NCBI RefSeq assembly: GCF_000378425.1
Contig: NZ_KB899812.1
Span: 1 to 64,000 of the forward strand
Length of the DNA stretch: 64,000 nucleotides
Source of the DNA: Cohnella laeviribosi DSM 21336
Lineage (GTDB): Bacteria; Bacillota; Bacilli; Paenibacillales; Paenibacillaceae
Reading direction: 5' to 3'
Below are positions 45,434 through 56,101 of this stretch, one piece after another. The notes under the pieces were generated by a model. The model did no database searches and was not told the DNA's origin. It saw nothing but the letters and a program-made list of their open reading frames with translations. The translations under genes and the position numbers were made by a program. The stretch's first letter is position 1. Each line of letters begins with the position of its first letter.

Positions 45434-46630
45434 TCACTTCGCGGCATCCCGAAGCGGCGCCGGCGGCTCCGCATGGTAGACGGTCTCCCACGATTCCAAA
45501 ATATTGTCCCGGTTCACCTGAAGGGACGGAACGGCTGCATACGCCGGCGCTTCTTTGCCCAGCAGCGAATAGGCGGCCAGAATCGCTTCCGCAACGCCTT
45601 GATCGTAAGGCAGTTGGGCGCCGAGCCCTTTGATCATCCCGCCTTTGGCGATATCCAGCGCAACGTTCGTGCCCAAGTCGATCGTAGCGATCGCCAAATC
45701 CGTCCGTCCCGCGGATCGCGCGGCGGCAAGCGCCCCCTCCGCCGGCACATCCCATACGACGAACATCCCCTTCAGGTTCGGATGCTTCGTCAGCATGGCC
45801 GACGCCACCTTCTCGCCGTCATTCGGGCCGGTGATGCCCCCGCGGGCGATGATGTTGATGTTCGGATACTCGTCCCGGATCGTTTTTTCGAACGCTTCGG
45901 TTCTTTGCTTCGTGACGAAAAAGTCCGCATCATGGAAAATAACGCCGACCTCTCCTTCTTCGCCGATCGCTTTGGCTAAAATATGTGCGGCTTCAACCCC
46001 GTTGCCGTAGTTGTCGGCGGAGACGACGCTGACGTAATCCTTGCCTGCCGTAAGCCCGGCCGCCTTATTATCCATGAATACGATCTTCACGCCCTGAGAG
46101 GCGGCTTTCTTGAAGACGCCCGCCGTCGAAACCGCATCGACCGGGATGCTGACCAGAATGTCCGGTTTTTTGGCGAGGATCGTTTCGATATCGGATACTT
46201 GCTTTTCCGCTTTAAAGTTCGCATCGGTCGTGGCGACGATTTCGATGTTCATTTTGGCAAACGTATCCTTAAGCCCTTTCAATTGCGCCGCCGACCAGTC
46301 GTTGCCGGCGTAGTGCATGGAGATGGCCGCCTTGTAACGGCCGGCCTTAATCTTGGCAAGCTCCTCCTCCGTCAATTGCAGCGTTTTGGCGGAAACGGCG
46401 TTTTCGCCGTCCGGTCCTTTGCTTAAGATTTCTTTTTCCGGCAGGCTCTGATTAATCGTAATCGGGCCATCCGTTGCCCCGGAAGCGGTTGCCCCGCCGC
46501 TTGCCGCCGGGCCGTCCGGCGCGGACGGCGACTCATTGGCAGCGCTGCCCCCGTTACCCTTACCGCAAGCGGCCAGACTCAAGCTGAACACAAGCAATAA
46601 AACCGCCGCTGCGTATGAACGTTTTCTCAT
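45434..46630 (-). CDS. Ribose-type sugar-binding lipoprotein (copy 2)
   Basis: A 398-residue lipoprotein (lipobox LAAC at about residue 22, then a Ser/Gly/Ala-rich linker) of the same type as the copy at 37977-39140; they share DIETILAKKPDI, PVDAVSTAG, SADNYGNG/SGDNYGNG and LPYDQGVA. It has no ATPase or permease of its own, so it may use the importer 8 kb away. ATG 46630 has a GGGGG run about 9 bases upstream, a weak site. Upstream lies a probable CcpA site. Forms a unit with the dehydrogenase. Confidence 0.9.
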   Translation of the reverse strand: MRKRSYAAAVLLLVFSLSLAACGKGNGGSAANESPSAPDGPAASGGATASGATDGPITINQSLPEKEILSKGPDGENAVSAKTLQLTEEELAKIKAGRYKAAISMHYAGNDWSAAQLKGLKDTFAKMNIEIVATTDANFKAEKQVSDIETILAKKPDILVSIPVDAVSTAGVFKKAASQGVKIVFMDNKAAGLTAGKDYVSVVSADNYGNGVEAAHILAKAIGEEGEVGVIFHDADFFVTKQRTEAFEKTIRDEYPNINIIARGGITGPNDGEKVASAMLTKHPNLKGMFVVWDVPAEGALAAARSAGRTDLAIATIDLGTNVALDIAKGGMIKGLGAQLPYDQGVAEAILAAYSLLGKEAPAYAAVPSLQVNRDNILESWETVYHAEPPAPLRDAAK

Positions 46631-46758
46631 GGCTAAAGCCCCCATCCGCGTCTTGCGCGAAGTCAGATTGTCTCCGGTTCTTTTATTGAGCGGTTCTTGG
46701 TCGGGCGAGCGATCCTGAAGGGACACCACCTCCGTTCGAATGCCGGACACCCAAGGGT

Positions 46759-46781
46759 TGTAAGCGCCTTCAATAAGTATA
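46759..46781 (-). promoter_or_regulatory. Candidate cre (CcpA) site beside a -10 box
   Basis: TGTAAGCGCCTTCA (46759-46772) matches the catabolite-repression element TGWAANCGNTNWCA at 13 of 14 positions. On the minus strand a -10-like TATACT (46776-46781) lies 3 bases upstream; no good -35 is seen. It lies about 130 bases before the second binding-protein gene. The rest of 46631-46948 holds no gene that I can support. Confidence 0.55.
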
Positions 46782-46870
46782 GAAAAGTTTCAAGCGGAAA
46801 GCGGGGGAATAATTTAACTTGGCATGCGGAATTTTTTAGCCTCAAGTCCGAGCCTTCCGGTCTCCCAAAC

Positions 46871-46940
46871 AAAAAAAGGCCGCGGCACGGCTTCCGCCAA
46901 AGCGCGTCAAGCGGCTTTGAAAGAAGGATCGAACCGCGGC
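46871..46940 (-). terminator. Terminator of kimA
   Basis: GCCGCGG/CCGCGGC arms (46879-46885 with 46934-46940), with further pairing inside, followed on the minus strand by CC and seven Ts (46871-46877). Lies just after the kimA stop. Confidence 0.65.
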
Positions 46941-46948
46941 GTTGTTTT

Positions 46949-48775
46949 TTATTTCTTCAAATGATAAGGGACCGTTGTAACAATGACGTCTTTGCGGCGC
47001 AGCAAGCGGGCGCGGATGATGAAGCTCGTTTGGTTATGCAAAATGTTGTGCCAGCCTTTCTTGGGAATGAACTGCGGTATGATCACCGTAACCTGGTAGT
47101 TCGATTCCCTGGCTTTGCGCTCCACGGTATCGATAAACTTCATCAAAGGCTGGATAATGCTCCTGTAAGGAGAGTACAGCGTGACCAGCCTCACATCCGG
47201 CATCCACTCGCTCCATTTCTTTTCGAACTGGGCTTCGTCTTCTCTTTCGAAAGGAACGTAAACGGCGATGATCTGTTCGGGTGACAGCGATTGGGCGTAA
47301 CGGACGGAGTGCTCGACCACATGCGTGATTCCGGCTACGGGCAGAATGACGACATTCCCCTTGATCGGCATGGGCGGCTCGCACGTCGAAAGCCTGAGCT
47401 GCTCGCCTACGTCTTCGTAATGCTTTCGGATCCGATGGAAGACATATACGATAAGCGGCAGGAAGATCAAAACCGGCCACACCTGCGGGAATTTGGTCAA
47501 AAAGAACATCATGGTGACGGTAAAGCAAATAAGGGCTCCCGTCGTGTTGATGACCAGCTTCGAAATCCAGCCCTTCGGTTTTTCCCGGATCCATTTCATC
47601 ATCATGCCGGTTTGCGACAAGGTAAAGGGAATAAACACGCCCACGGCGTACAGCGGGATCAATTGTTCGGTTTGCCCTTCGAAAGCCACGATCAACAAAA
47701 TGGATAAAATGCCGAGCATGATGATCCCGTTGGAATAACCCAGCCTGTCTCCCCGGGCCGTGAACATTCGGGGAACGAACTTATCCTTGGCCAGGTTGAC
47801 CGCAAGCAGCGGAAACGCCGAGTATCCGGTGTTGGCCGCCAGAATCAGGATCAAGGCCGTCGTGCCCTGAATGAAGAAATACATGGCGTTCCGTCCGAAG
47901 GTCTGTTCGGCGATCTGGGAGACGACCGTGGCCTCCGCTTTGGGCGTAATCCCGTAATAATAGGCCAAATAGACGATTCCCGAAAACAGCAGCGCCAGCA
48001 AGACGCCCATCGCTATTAACGTTTTGGCCGCGTTGTTGGGCGCAGGGTCCTTGAAATTCGGAATGGCGTTCGAGATGGCTTCGACTCCCGTCAAAGCCGA
48101 GCTTCCCGAAGCGAAGGCTCTCAGGAGCAGAAACAGGCCGATGCCTTCAACCGGCGTGCCGATGGGCGCGTGCAAATCCGCCGGAACGCCGCCGCTCGCA
48201 ATGTCGTATAGGCCGGTTCCAATCAAAATGAACAATGCCAAAACAAATAAATAAACCGGGTAAGCCAAAATCGAAGCCGACTCCGTGACACCCCTTAAGT
48301 TCAGGAGAGTCAATAAAAGGACAAGTGCGACGGCGATGGGCACCGCATGCGCATGCAGGCTTGGGAAAGCGGACGTAATGGCGTCGGTGCCGGCCGACAC
48401 GCTGACGGCCACCGTCAAAATGTAATCCACCAGCAAGGAGCCCCCGGCCACCAGCCCGGGGTATCTCCCCAGATTCTGCTTGGATACCACATACGCGCCT
48501 CCGCCGTGCGGATAGGCAAAGATGATCTGCCGATACGATAAGATAAGGGCAATCAGCAAAACCAGCACACCGATTCCGATCGGGATCGAGTACCAGAAGG
48601 CCGCTGCGCCGACCGTGACCAGCACCCACAAAATCTGTTCCGGGCCGTAAGCGACGGAGGATAAGGCGTCCGAAGAAAGAATGGCGAGCGCCTTCGTCTT
48701 GTTGAGCTTCTGTTCCCCCAATTCCGTTGTTTTCAAAGGCCGCCCGATTAACATCCGCTTTAGATTCGTCAGCAT
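46949..48775 (-). CDS. kimA: KimA-type high-affinity potassium importer (APC superfamily)
   Basis: A 608-residue protein with 12 hydrophobic segments (about 25-470) and a C-terminal cytosolic domain of about 140 residues. Family words: KALAILSSDALSSVAYGPEQIL, YPHGGGAYVVSKQNLG, LLVDYILTVAVSVSAG, TGVEAISNAIP. KimA (YdaO) of B. subtilis is a proton-coupled potassium importer inhibited by c-di-AMP. The upstream c-di-AMP riboswitch strongly supports the identification. ATG 48775 is preceded by GGTGA. Confidence 0.93.
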   Translation of the reverse strand: MLTNLKRMLIGRPLKTTELGEQKLNKTKALAILSSDALSSVAYGPEQILWVLVTVGAAAFWYSIPIGIGVLVLLIALILSYRQIIFAYPHGGGAYVVSKQNLGRYPGLVAGGSLLVDYILTVAVSVSAGTDAITSAFPSLHAHAVPIAVALVLLLTLLNLRGVTESASILAYPVYLFVLALFILIGTGLYDIASGGVPADLHAPIGTPVEGIGLFLLLRAFASGSSALTGVEAISNAIPNFKDPAPNNAAKTLIAMGVLLALLFSGIVYLAYYYGITPKAEATVVSQIAEQTFGRNAMYFFIQGTTALILILAANTGYSAFPLLAVNLAKDKFVPRMFTARGDRLGYSNGIIMLGILSILLIVAFEGQTEQLIPLYAVGVFIPFTLSQTGMMMKWIREKPKGWISKLVINTTGALICFTVTMMFFLTKFPQVWPVLIFLPLIVYVFHRIRKHYEDVGEQLRLSTCEPPMPIKGNVVILPVAGITHVVEHSVRYAQSLSPEQIIAVYVPFEREDEAQFEKKWSEWMPDVRLVTLYSPYRSIIQPLMKFIDTVERKARESNYQVTVIIPQFIPKKGWHNILHNQTSFIIRARLLRRKDVIVTTVPYHLKK

Positions 48776-48861
48776 TCACGTCACCGCCAAGTAGTGAGAA
48801 ATGTTCAGGATGGAATAACCGTTGCTTGTACGGTTTCCAACTTTTTTGTTTTTTACGCCAC

Positions 48862-49072
48862 AAAAAAACGCAGAGGTATCCCCCTGCGGCCCCATGGAAC
48901 CGAAGTTGCTTCACCTCTCTAACGACGCTTACGAGGTTAGCTGACGGATTCGGGCGTTTAGAGTCGCCCTACTGCGACGTTCCCATCCAACGTCGCGGAT
49001 TCACCCCAGGCGGCAAAGCATATTCGCCGCGGTTGGTTCCCCCGTTTTCCTTCCGGAAATTCAGCGATCTTG
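48862..49072 (-). promoter_or_regulatory. c-di-AMP (ydaO/yuaA) riboswitch with terminator
   Basis: The minus-strand leader has the conserved pieces of the ydaO class in order: GATCGCTGAATTTCCGG, CGGGGGAACCAACC, CTGGGGTGAATCCGCG, AGTAGGGCGACT, CCCGAATCCGTCAGCTAACC and TCGTAAGCG. A terminator follows: CGCAGGGGGATACCTCTGCG (48869-48888) and seven Ts (48862-48868). High c-di-AMP should stop transcription into kimA. Confidence 0.95.
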
Positions 49073-49092
49073 GTTTATGACTCGACGGAATG

Positions 49093-49121
49093 ATCATATT
49101 CCTCCAATCGGTCTCTGTAAA
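49093..49121 (-). promoter_or_regulatory. kimA promoter, sigma-A
   Basis: TTTACA (49116-49121), a 17-base spacer and TATGAT (49093-49098) on the minus strand, about 20 bases before the riboswitch aptamer. Confidence 0.75.
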
Positions 49122-49219
49122 ACTTCAAATGAAACGAAAAAACGCCGAAAACGCTGCGTTTGTCCGATGAATGCGGATACAATCGTCAGGCTCGCGGGAA
49201 CAGCGTGAGGCATGCCTCT

Positions 49220-49370
49220 TTATAGCTCGATTGAACCTCGGATCCCGTCGAGCGCGCCGATGTCGGCATGACGCGGACAATATTTGCGGAGCTCCAAACG
49301 CTCCGGGTGCGTTTTCTTGTTAATAGTAATTTTTACGGTATGTAGTGAAACAGACTCCATCTCGTTCGTC
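49220..49370 (-). pseudogene. rpmG: Remnant of a ribosomal protein L33 gene
   Basis: On the minus strand NKKTHPERLELRKYCPR is read, a typical C-terminal core of L33. It is followed by HADIGALDGI instead of the normal HTLHRETK ending, and preceded in a shifted frame by GVCFTTYRKNYY, which resembles the LACTxxxxRNY start. So the gene has a frameshift and a replaced end. The surrounding open frame (to 49465) has no L33-like N-terminus. A functional L33 must be elsewhere. Confidence 0.5.
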
Positions 49371-49495
49371 AATCCGCGTACCCTGACGCGGCCTGCCGCT
49401 ACGAAGCGGACGGACTTACCGGGCGTCACCATCGGCAACGATTTGCGCGAGATGACGCCCGGCATCCAAAGGTCCGTATTCTTGACCGGCTTTCT

Positions 49496-52226
<2,731 letters not shown>

Positions 52227-52240
<14 letters not shown>

Positions 52241-52415
52241 CCGCACGTTCTCCTTTGGTTGGGCTGCAAAGTTTGCTCCCGCATTCTCCGTAAAACAGCT
52301 TGACTCCGCTTGTCGGCAGCGTGTCGATGATTTCCCCGCAGTGACGGCAGACAAGCGTGCCGAGATGCAGCGGCGCCCGCCCCGGTTCCTTCATCAAACG
52401 AATGTTTTGCTCCAT
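52227..52415 (-). CDS. SR1P-like GapA-binding peptide
   Basis: A 62-residue protein whose part from residue 18 (LGTLVCRHCGEIIDTL, VKLFYGECG) matches the pattern of SR1P, GTIVCQxC...KVTxLYGxC. In B. subtilis SR1P is encoded on the dual-function RNA SR1, binds glyceraldehyde-3-phosphate dehydrogenase GapA and promotes its interaction with RNase J1. Here it lies between gapB and ppdK, overlapping gapB by 22 and ppdK by 14 bases. ATG 52415 has GAGGGTGA 8 bases upstream. It has an extra N-terminal stretch of about 17 residues; ATG 52394 would shorten it. Function here is inferred. Confidence 0.75.
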
Positions 52416-53440
52416 GGTTCGTTCACCCTCATCTCGTTTTTTTTGGCGACATGAGCAACGAAATCAAGCACCCGGCAGGCGTACGCCCATTCGTTGTCAT
52501 ACCATGCCAGCACTTTCGTTTGCCGTCCCGACGCCATCAGCGAAAGCGCGTCGATGACCGCCGACTTGTCGTTGCCGATGTAGTCCGACGAAACAAGCGG
52601 CAGCTCGTTGTACTCGACGTAGGCTCCGAGCGTCCCCTGCGCCGCCGTCTTGAACGCTTCCCGCACTTCCTCTTTCGTGACCGGACGGCGAAGCTCGGCC
52701 GTCAAATCGACAAGCGAAACGTCCTGCGTCGGCACGCGCAGCGACAAGCCCCGAATGACGGGAGCAAGGTGCGGCAGCACCCCGGACAGCGCTTTGCCGA
52801 CTCCGGTCGAAGTCGGAACGATCGACTGCGTGCAGGCCCGCGCGCGCCGCAAATCCTTGTGCGGATTGTCGAGATGGTTTTGATCGTTCGTATAGGCGTG
52901 AACCGTTGTCATCCAGCCGGATTCGACGCCGAACGCGCGGTCGAGAATGTGCAGCACCGGCGCCAGGCAGTTCGTCGTGCACGACGCCGTGGACAGCAGC
53001 GCATGCTTGTCGGGATCGTAGCTCGCTTCGTTGACGCCCATCACCACCGTCAAATCCAAATCTTTGCCGGGCGCCGTCACAACGACGCGCTTTGCGCCCG
53101 CCGCCAGATGCTTGACCGCTCCCGCGCGGTCGTTGAACTTGCCGGTGGCGTCGATCGCGATGTCAATGCCGTACTTGTCCCACGGCAGCAACGCCGGATC
53201 GCGCTCCGAGACGAAAGCAACCGGCTGCCCGTTGATTACCAGCTTGTCCTTTTCGACCTGGATGTCGGCGTCCCATTTGCCGTGCACCGTATCGTATTTC
53301 AGCAAATGCGCCGCCGTCTCGATCGGGCTAGTCGAATTGATCGCCTTGACTTGCGCCCCCGGAATGCCGGCCGTAAACGCTTTTCTGATCAACAGCCGGC
53401 CGATTCTGCCCGTACCGCTGATCCCCACCTGCTGGTTCAT
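52394..53440 (-). CDS. gapB: Glyceraldehyde-3-phosphate dehydrogenase, GapB-like
   Basis: A 348-residue GAPDH: GISGTGRIGRLL Rossmann start, catalytic C154 in ASCTTNC, HAYTNDQNHLDNPHKDLRRARA, and WYDNEWAYACRV. After the second strand it has INSTS (N35-S36) where NAD-dependent glycolytic enzymes have an acidic residue (NDLTD), which suggests NADP use and the gluconeogenic direction, as for B. subtilis GapB (INASY). First gene of the overlapping gapB - SR1P-like - ppdK set; alr lies 44 bases upstream on the same strand. Confidence 0.93.
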   Translation of the reverse strand: MNQQVGISGTGRIGRLLIRKAFTAGIPGAQVKAINSTSPIETAAHLLKYDTVHGKWDADIQVEKDKLVINGQPVAFVSERDPALLPWDKYGIDIAIDATGKFNDRAGAVKHLAAGAKRVVVTAPGKDLDLTVVMGVNEASYDPDKHALLSTASCTTNCLAPVLHILDRAFGVESGWMTTVHAYTNDQNHLDNPHKDLRRARACTQSIVPTSTGVGKALSGVLPHLAPVIRGLSLRVPTQDVSLVDLTAELRRPVTKEEVREAFKTAAQGTLGAYVEYNELPLVSSDYIGNDKSAVIDALSLMASGRQTKVLAWYDNEWAYACRVLDFVAHVAKKNEMRVNEPWSKTFV

Positions 53441-53484
53441 GATGACCTCCTTGGTGCATAGTTCCGATCCGTAAGATGAGCCGA

Positions 53485-54657
53485 CTACGTCTTCGCGAGC
53501 ACATGGTTGACGGTCTCGACGACCGCCCGGTCCCGCAGGTAAACGCGGGGAACCCGCTTGCCAACCAAACAGACGATTTCATAGTTGATCGTATCCAAAA
53601 GGGATGCGATCTCTTCGACGGGCAAGCCGTCTTCTTCGTCGCGGCCGAACAGAAGCACCTCGTCCCCCGCCCGGACGCCGGGTATGGCGCTGACATCAAC
53701 CATCGTCTGGTCCATGCATACCCTTCCGACGATCGGCGCTTTGCGGCCGCGGATCATCATGCTGCCCCGGTTGGACAACCGGCGGGACAGCCCGTCGGCA
53801 TATCCGGCCGGAACGGTCGCGATCCAGCTCGGCCGTTCCGGCCGGTACGTGCAGCCGTAGCTGATGGGCTGCCCGGCGGGCACCTGCTTCAAAGCCGCGA
53901 TTCGGGTTTTCCACTTCATCGCCGGCCGCAGCTCGGGCACCCCCGGCATCGGGTCGGAAAAAGGCAACAGACCGTACAAGCTGATGCCCACCCGGACCAA
54001 ATCCAGATGCATGTCCGGAAAACGCAGGCTCGCCGCGCTGTTGCAGCAGTGCTTGAGCGGGACCCGGATGCCGTGGCGCTCCAGGCAATCGATATAGGCA
54101 AGGAACGTCTCGAATTGCCTACGGGTATACGTTTCATCCGGGCTGTCGGCGCTGGCGAAATGCGTAAAGACGCCCTCCAGCCTGACCCATGGCGAGCTTG
54201 CCGCTTTTCGCGCCAAGACCAGGGCCGTTTCCGGATCGGTCACGCCGATCCGCGACATCCCTGTATCCGTTTTCAAATGTACGTTGGCATACAGCCGATG
54301 GCGTGCCGCACAAGCGATCACAGCTTCCAGTTCCTTCTCGGTGAACACGGTCACGGCGATGCGGTGCTTTACCGCCGTTTCGGCGGATGCGGGGGGCGTG
54401 TATCCCAGCACGAGAATGGGGCACTCGATGCCTGCCGCCCGAAGCTGCAAGGCTTCGTCCAATAGGGCCACCCCAAGCCAATCCGCCCCGGCTTCCAGCG
54501 CCGCCTTGGCGACCTGGACGGCACCATGGCCGTAACCGTCCGCCTTGACTACCGCCATGAAGCGGCAGGAAGGCTTTAGTCCCGCCTTGATCGTCTTTAC
54601 GTTATGCGCGATGGCGTCGAGCGAAACTTCGGCCCAAGTCTCCCTATGACTGAACAC
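53485..54657 (-). CDS. alr: Alanine racemase
   Basis: PLP enzyme that interconverts L- and D-alanine for cell-wall synthesis (or D-alanine use). The 390-residue protein has the PLP lysine K38 (VVKADGYGHG), the barrel (HLKTDTGMSRIG, CCNSAASL, RVGISLYGLLP) and the catalytic-tyrosine region SYGCTYRPER, plus GRVCMDQTMVDVS. GTG 54657 is chosen: CGGAGG lies 11 bases upstream and the length fits. The long frame before it is GC-rich non-coding. It follows ald on the same strand, so alanine metabolism genes are grouped. Confidence 0.93.
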   Translation of the reverse strand: MFSHRETWAEVSLDAIAHNVKTIKAGLKPSCRFMAVVKADGYGHGAVQVAKAALEAGADWLGVALLDEALQLRAAGIECPILVLGYTPPASAETAVKHRIAVTVFTEKELEAVIACAARHRLYANVHLKTDTGMSRIGVTDPETALVLARKAASSPWVRLEGVFTHFASADSPDETYTRRQFETFLAYIDCLERHGIRVPLKHCCNSAASLRFPDMHLDLVRVGISLYGLLPFSDPMPGVPELRPAMKWKTRIAALKQVPAGQPISYGCTYRPERPSWIATVPAGYADGLSRRLSNRGSMMIRGRKAPIVGRVCMDQTMVDVSAIPGVRAGDEVLLFGRDEEDGLPVEEIASLLDTINYEIVCLVGKRVPRVYLRDRAVVETVNHVLAKT

Positions 54658-54771
54658 GATGTGAGCCGCCTCCGTTCTGGCCGCGCTGCTTTCCGCAGCG
54701 GCATGTTGCCCCCCCCCTCCGGGTAAAGCGGCCGCGCCGCCCTGACCGGAGCGAACCCGTTTTTCGCGGCA

Positions 54772-54817
54772 CCCATACGGAAGCCGGCAAGCAGGCATCT
54801 TGTCCATTCCGTATGGG
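54772..54817. repeat. Inverted repeat between ald and alr
   Basis: A perfect 11-base inverted repeat (CCCATACGGAA 54772-54782 with TTCCGTATGGG 54807-54817) with a 24-base centre. No T-run follows on either strand, so it is not an ordinary terminator; an operator or mRNA hairpin is possible. A run of nine Cs (54709-54718 region) lies nearby. Confidence 0.5.
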
Positions 54818-54846
54818 CAAGCCGAACCCAAGGGGGTTGGGAAGGA

Positions 54847-55980
54847 TTACAGGGCAAACGGAAGTTTTTCCAGCGCTTTTTCGACGGGGACGTATTCGTG
54901 GCCGAGGCTGTCGGCCACCGCCTTGTACGCAACGCTGCCCGCTGCGACATTGACCCCTTGAAGCAGCGCCTTGTTCTCCTGCACGGCGCGGATGACGCCT
55001 TTATTGGCGATTTGCAATGCGTACGGCAGCGTCACATTGGTCAGCGCGATGGTCGACGTTCTCGGAACCGCCCCCGGCATATTCGCGACCGCGTAGTGGA
55101 CGACGCCGTGCTTGACGAACGTCGGGTTGTCATGGGTCGTAATGCGGTCTACGGTTTCAATGATGCCGCCTTGGTCGATCGCCACATCCACGACCACCGA
55201 ACCCGGTTTCATGGAGCGGATCATGTTCTCCGTAACCAGCTTCGGCGCTTTCGCACCCGGAATGAGCACCGCTCCCACGACCAGATCGGATTCCGATACC
55301 GCTTCGGCAATATTGAACGGATTGGACATCATCGTTTGAATGTCGCCGCCGAAAATATCGTCCAACTGGCGCAGACGTTCCGGATTCAGGTCGATAATCG
55401 TCACCTGCGCGCCAAGCCCGACCGCGATTTTGGCCGCATTGGTGCCGACGATGCCTCCGCCGACGATGGTCACTTTCGCCCGCTTCACGCCGGGCACGCC
55501 TCCGAGCAAAACGCCTTTGCCGCCGTAAGGCTTTTCCAAAAACTGCGCTCCGATTTGCGGCGCCATCCGGCCGGCCACTTCGCTCATCGGCGTCAACAGC
55601 GGCAGCGTGCGGTTTACTTCCACCGTTTCATAGGCGATGGCGGTAACGCCTTTGTCCATCAGCGCCCGGGTCAATTCCGGCTCCGCCGCCAGATGCAGGT
55701 ACGTAAACAGGATCAATCCGTCGCGGAAATAGCCGTATTCGGACGCTAAAGGTTCTTTCACTTTCATAATCATATCGGCATTCGCCCAGACGTCGGCAGC
55801 CTTCTGGAGAATCGTCGCACCGGCTGCGGCGTAGTCCTCGTTCGTGAAACCGCTTCCCAATCCGGCGTCGCTTTCGACCATCACCTGATGTCCGGCTTTG
55901 ACGAAAGCGTCTACACCCGCCGGCGTGATGGCCACCCGGTTTTCATTGTTTTTGATTTCCTTGGGAATTCCGATTTTCAT
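54847..55980 (-). CDS. ald: Alanine dehydrogenase
   Basis: NAD-dependent oxidative deamination of L-alanine to pyruvate and ammonia. The 377-residue protein has the family start [20 protein letters not shown] with the catalytic Lys region, KVKEP, the Rossmann motif [21 protein letters not shown] and [11 protein letters not shown] 55980 has AAAGGGGAG 7 bases upstream. A regulator of the AdeR type lies upstream on the same strand and a cre-like site overlaps the promoter region. Confidence 0.96.
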   Translation of the reverse strand: MKIGIPKEIKNNENRVAITPAGVDAFVKAGHQVMVESDAGLGSGFTNEDYAAAGATILQKAADVWANADMIMKVKEPLASEYGYFRDGLILFTYLHLAAEPELTRALMDKGVTAIAYETVEVNRTLPLLTPMSEVAGRMAPQIGAQFLEKPYGGKGVLLGGVPGVKRAKVTIVGGGIVGTNAAKIAVGLGAQVTIIDLNPERLRQLDDIFGGDIQTMMSNPFNIAEAVSESDLVVGAVLIPGAKAPKLVTENMIRSMKPGSVVVDVAIDQGGIIETVDRITTHDNPTFVKHGVVHYAVANMPGAVPRTSTIALTNVTLPYALQIANKGVIRAVQENKALLQGVNVAAGSVAYKAVADSLGHEYVPVEKALEKLPFAL

Positions 55981-56016
55981 GTCCAATCTCCCCTTTGTCT
56001 TGTGCGGTCTACCGCT

Positions 56017-56041
56017 AGTATAAGGGAGAAAGCGCTTTATT
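56017..56041 (-). promoter_or_regulatory. ald promoter region with cre-like site
   Basis: A -10 box TATACT (56017-56022) on the minus strand with no good -35, which suggests an activator. Just upstream is GAAAGCGCTTTA (56028-56039), the core of a catabolite-repression element with about 11 of 14 consensus positions. Confidence 0.4.
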
Positions 56042-56101
56042 TCGTTGTCGGGATTCCAGAAAAGTTGTCCGGGTCCTTGTGAAAATCAACAAAGCGTCCG
56101 G

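Noticed and set aside
49220-49465. An intact 81-residue L33-like gene
   Set aside because: Only the middle matches L33; the N-terminal half is unlike L33 and the normal ending is missing, so I list a remnant instead.
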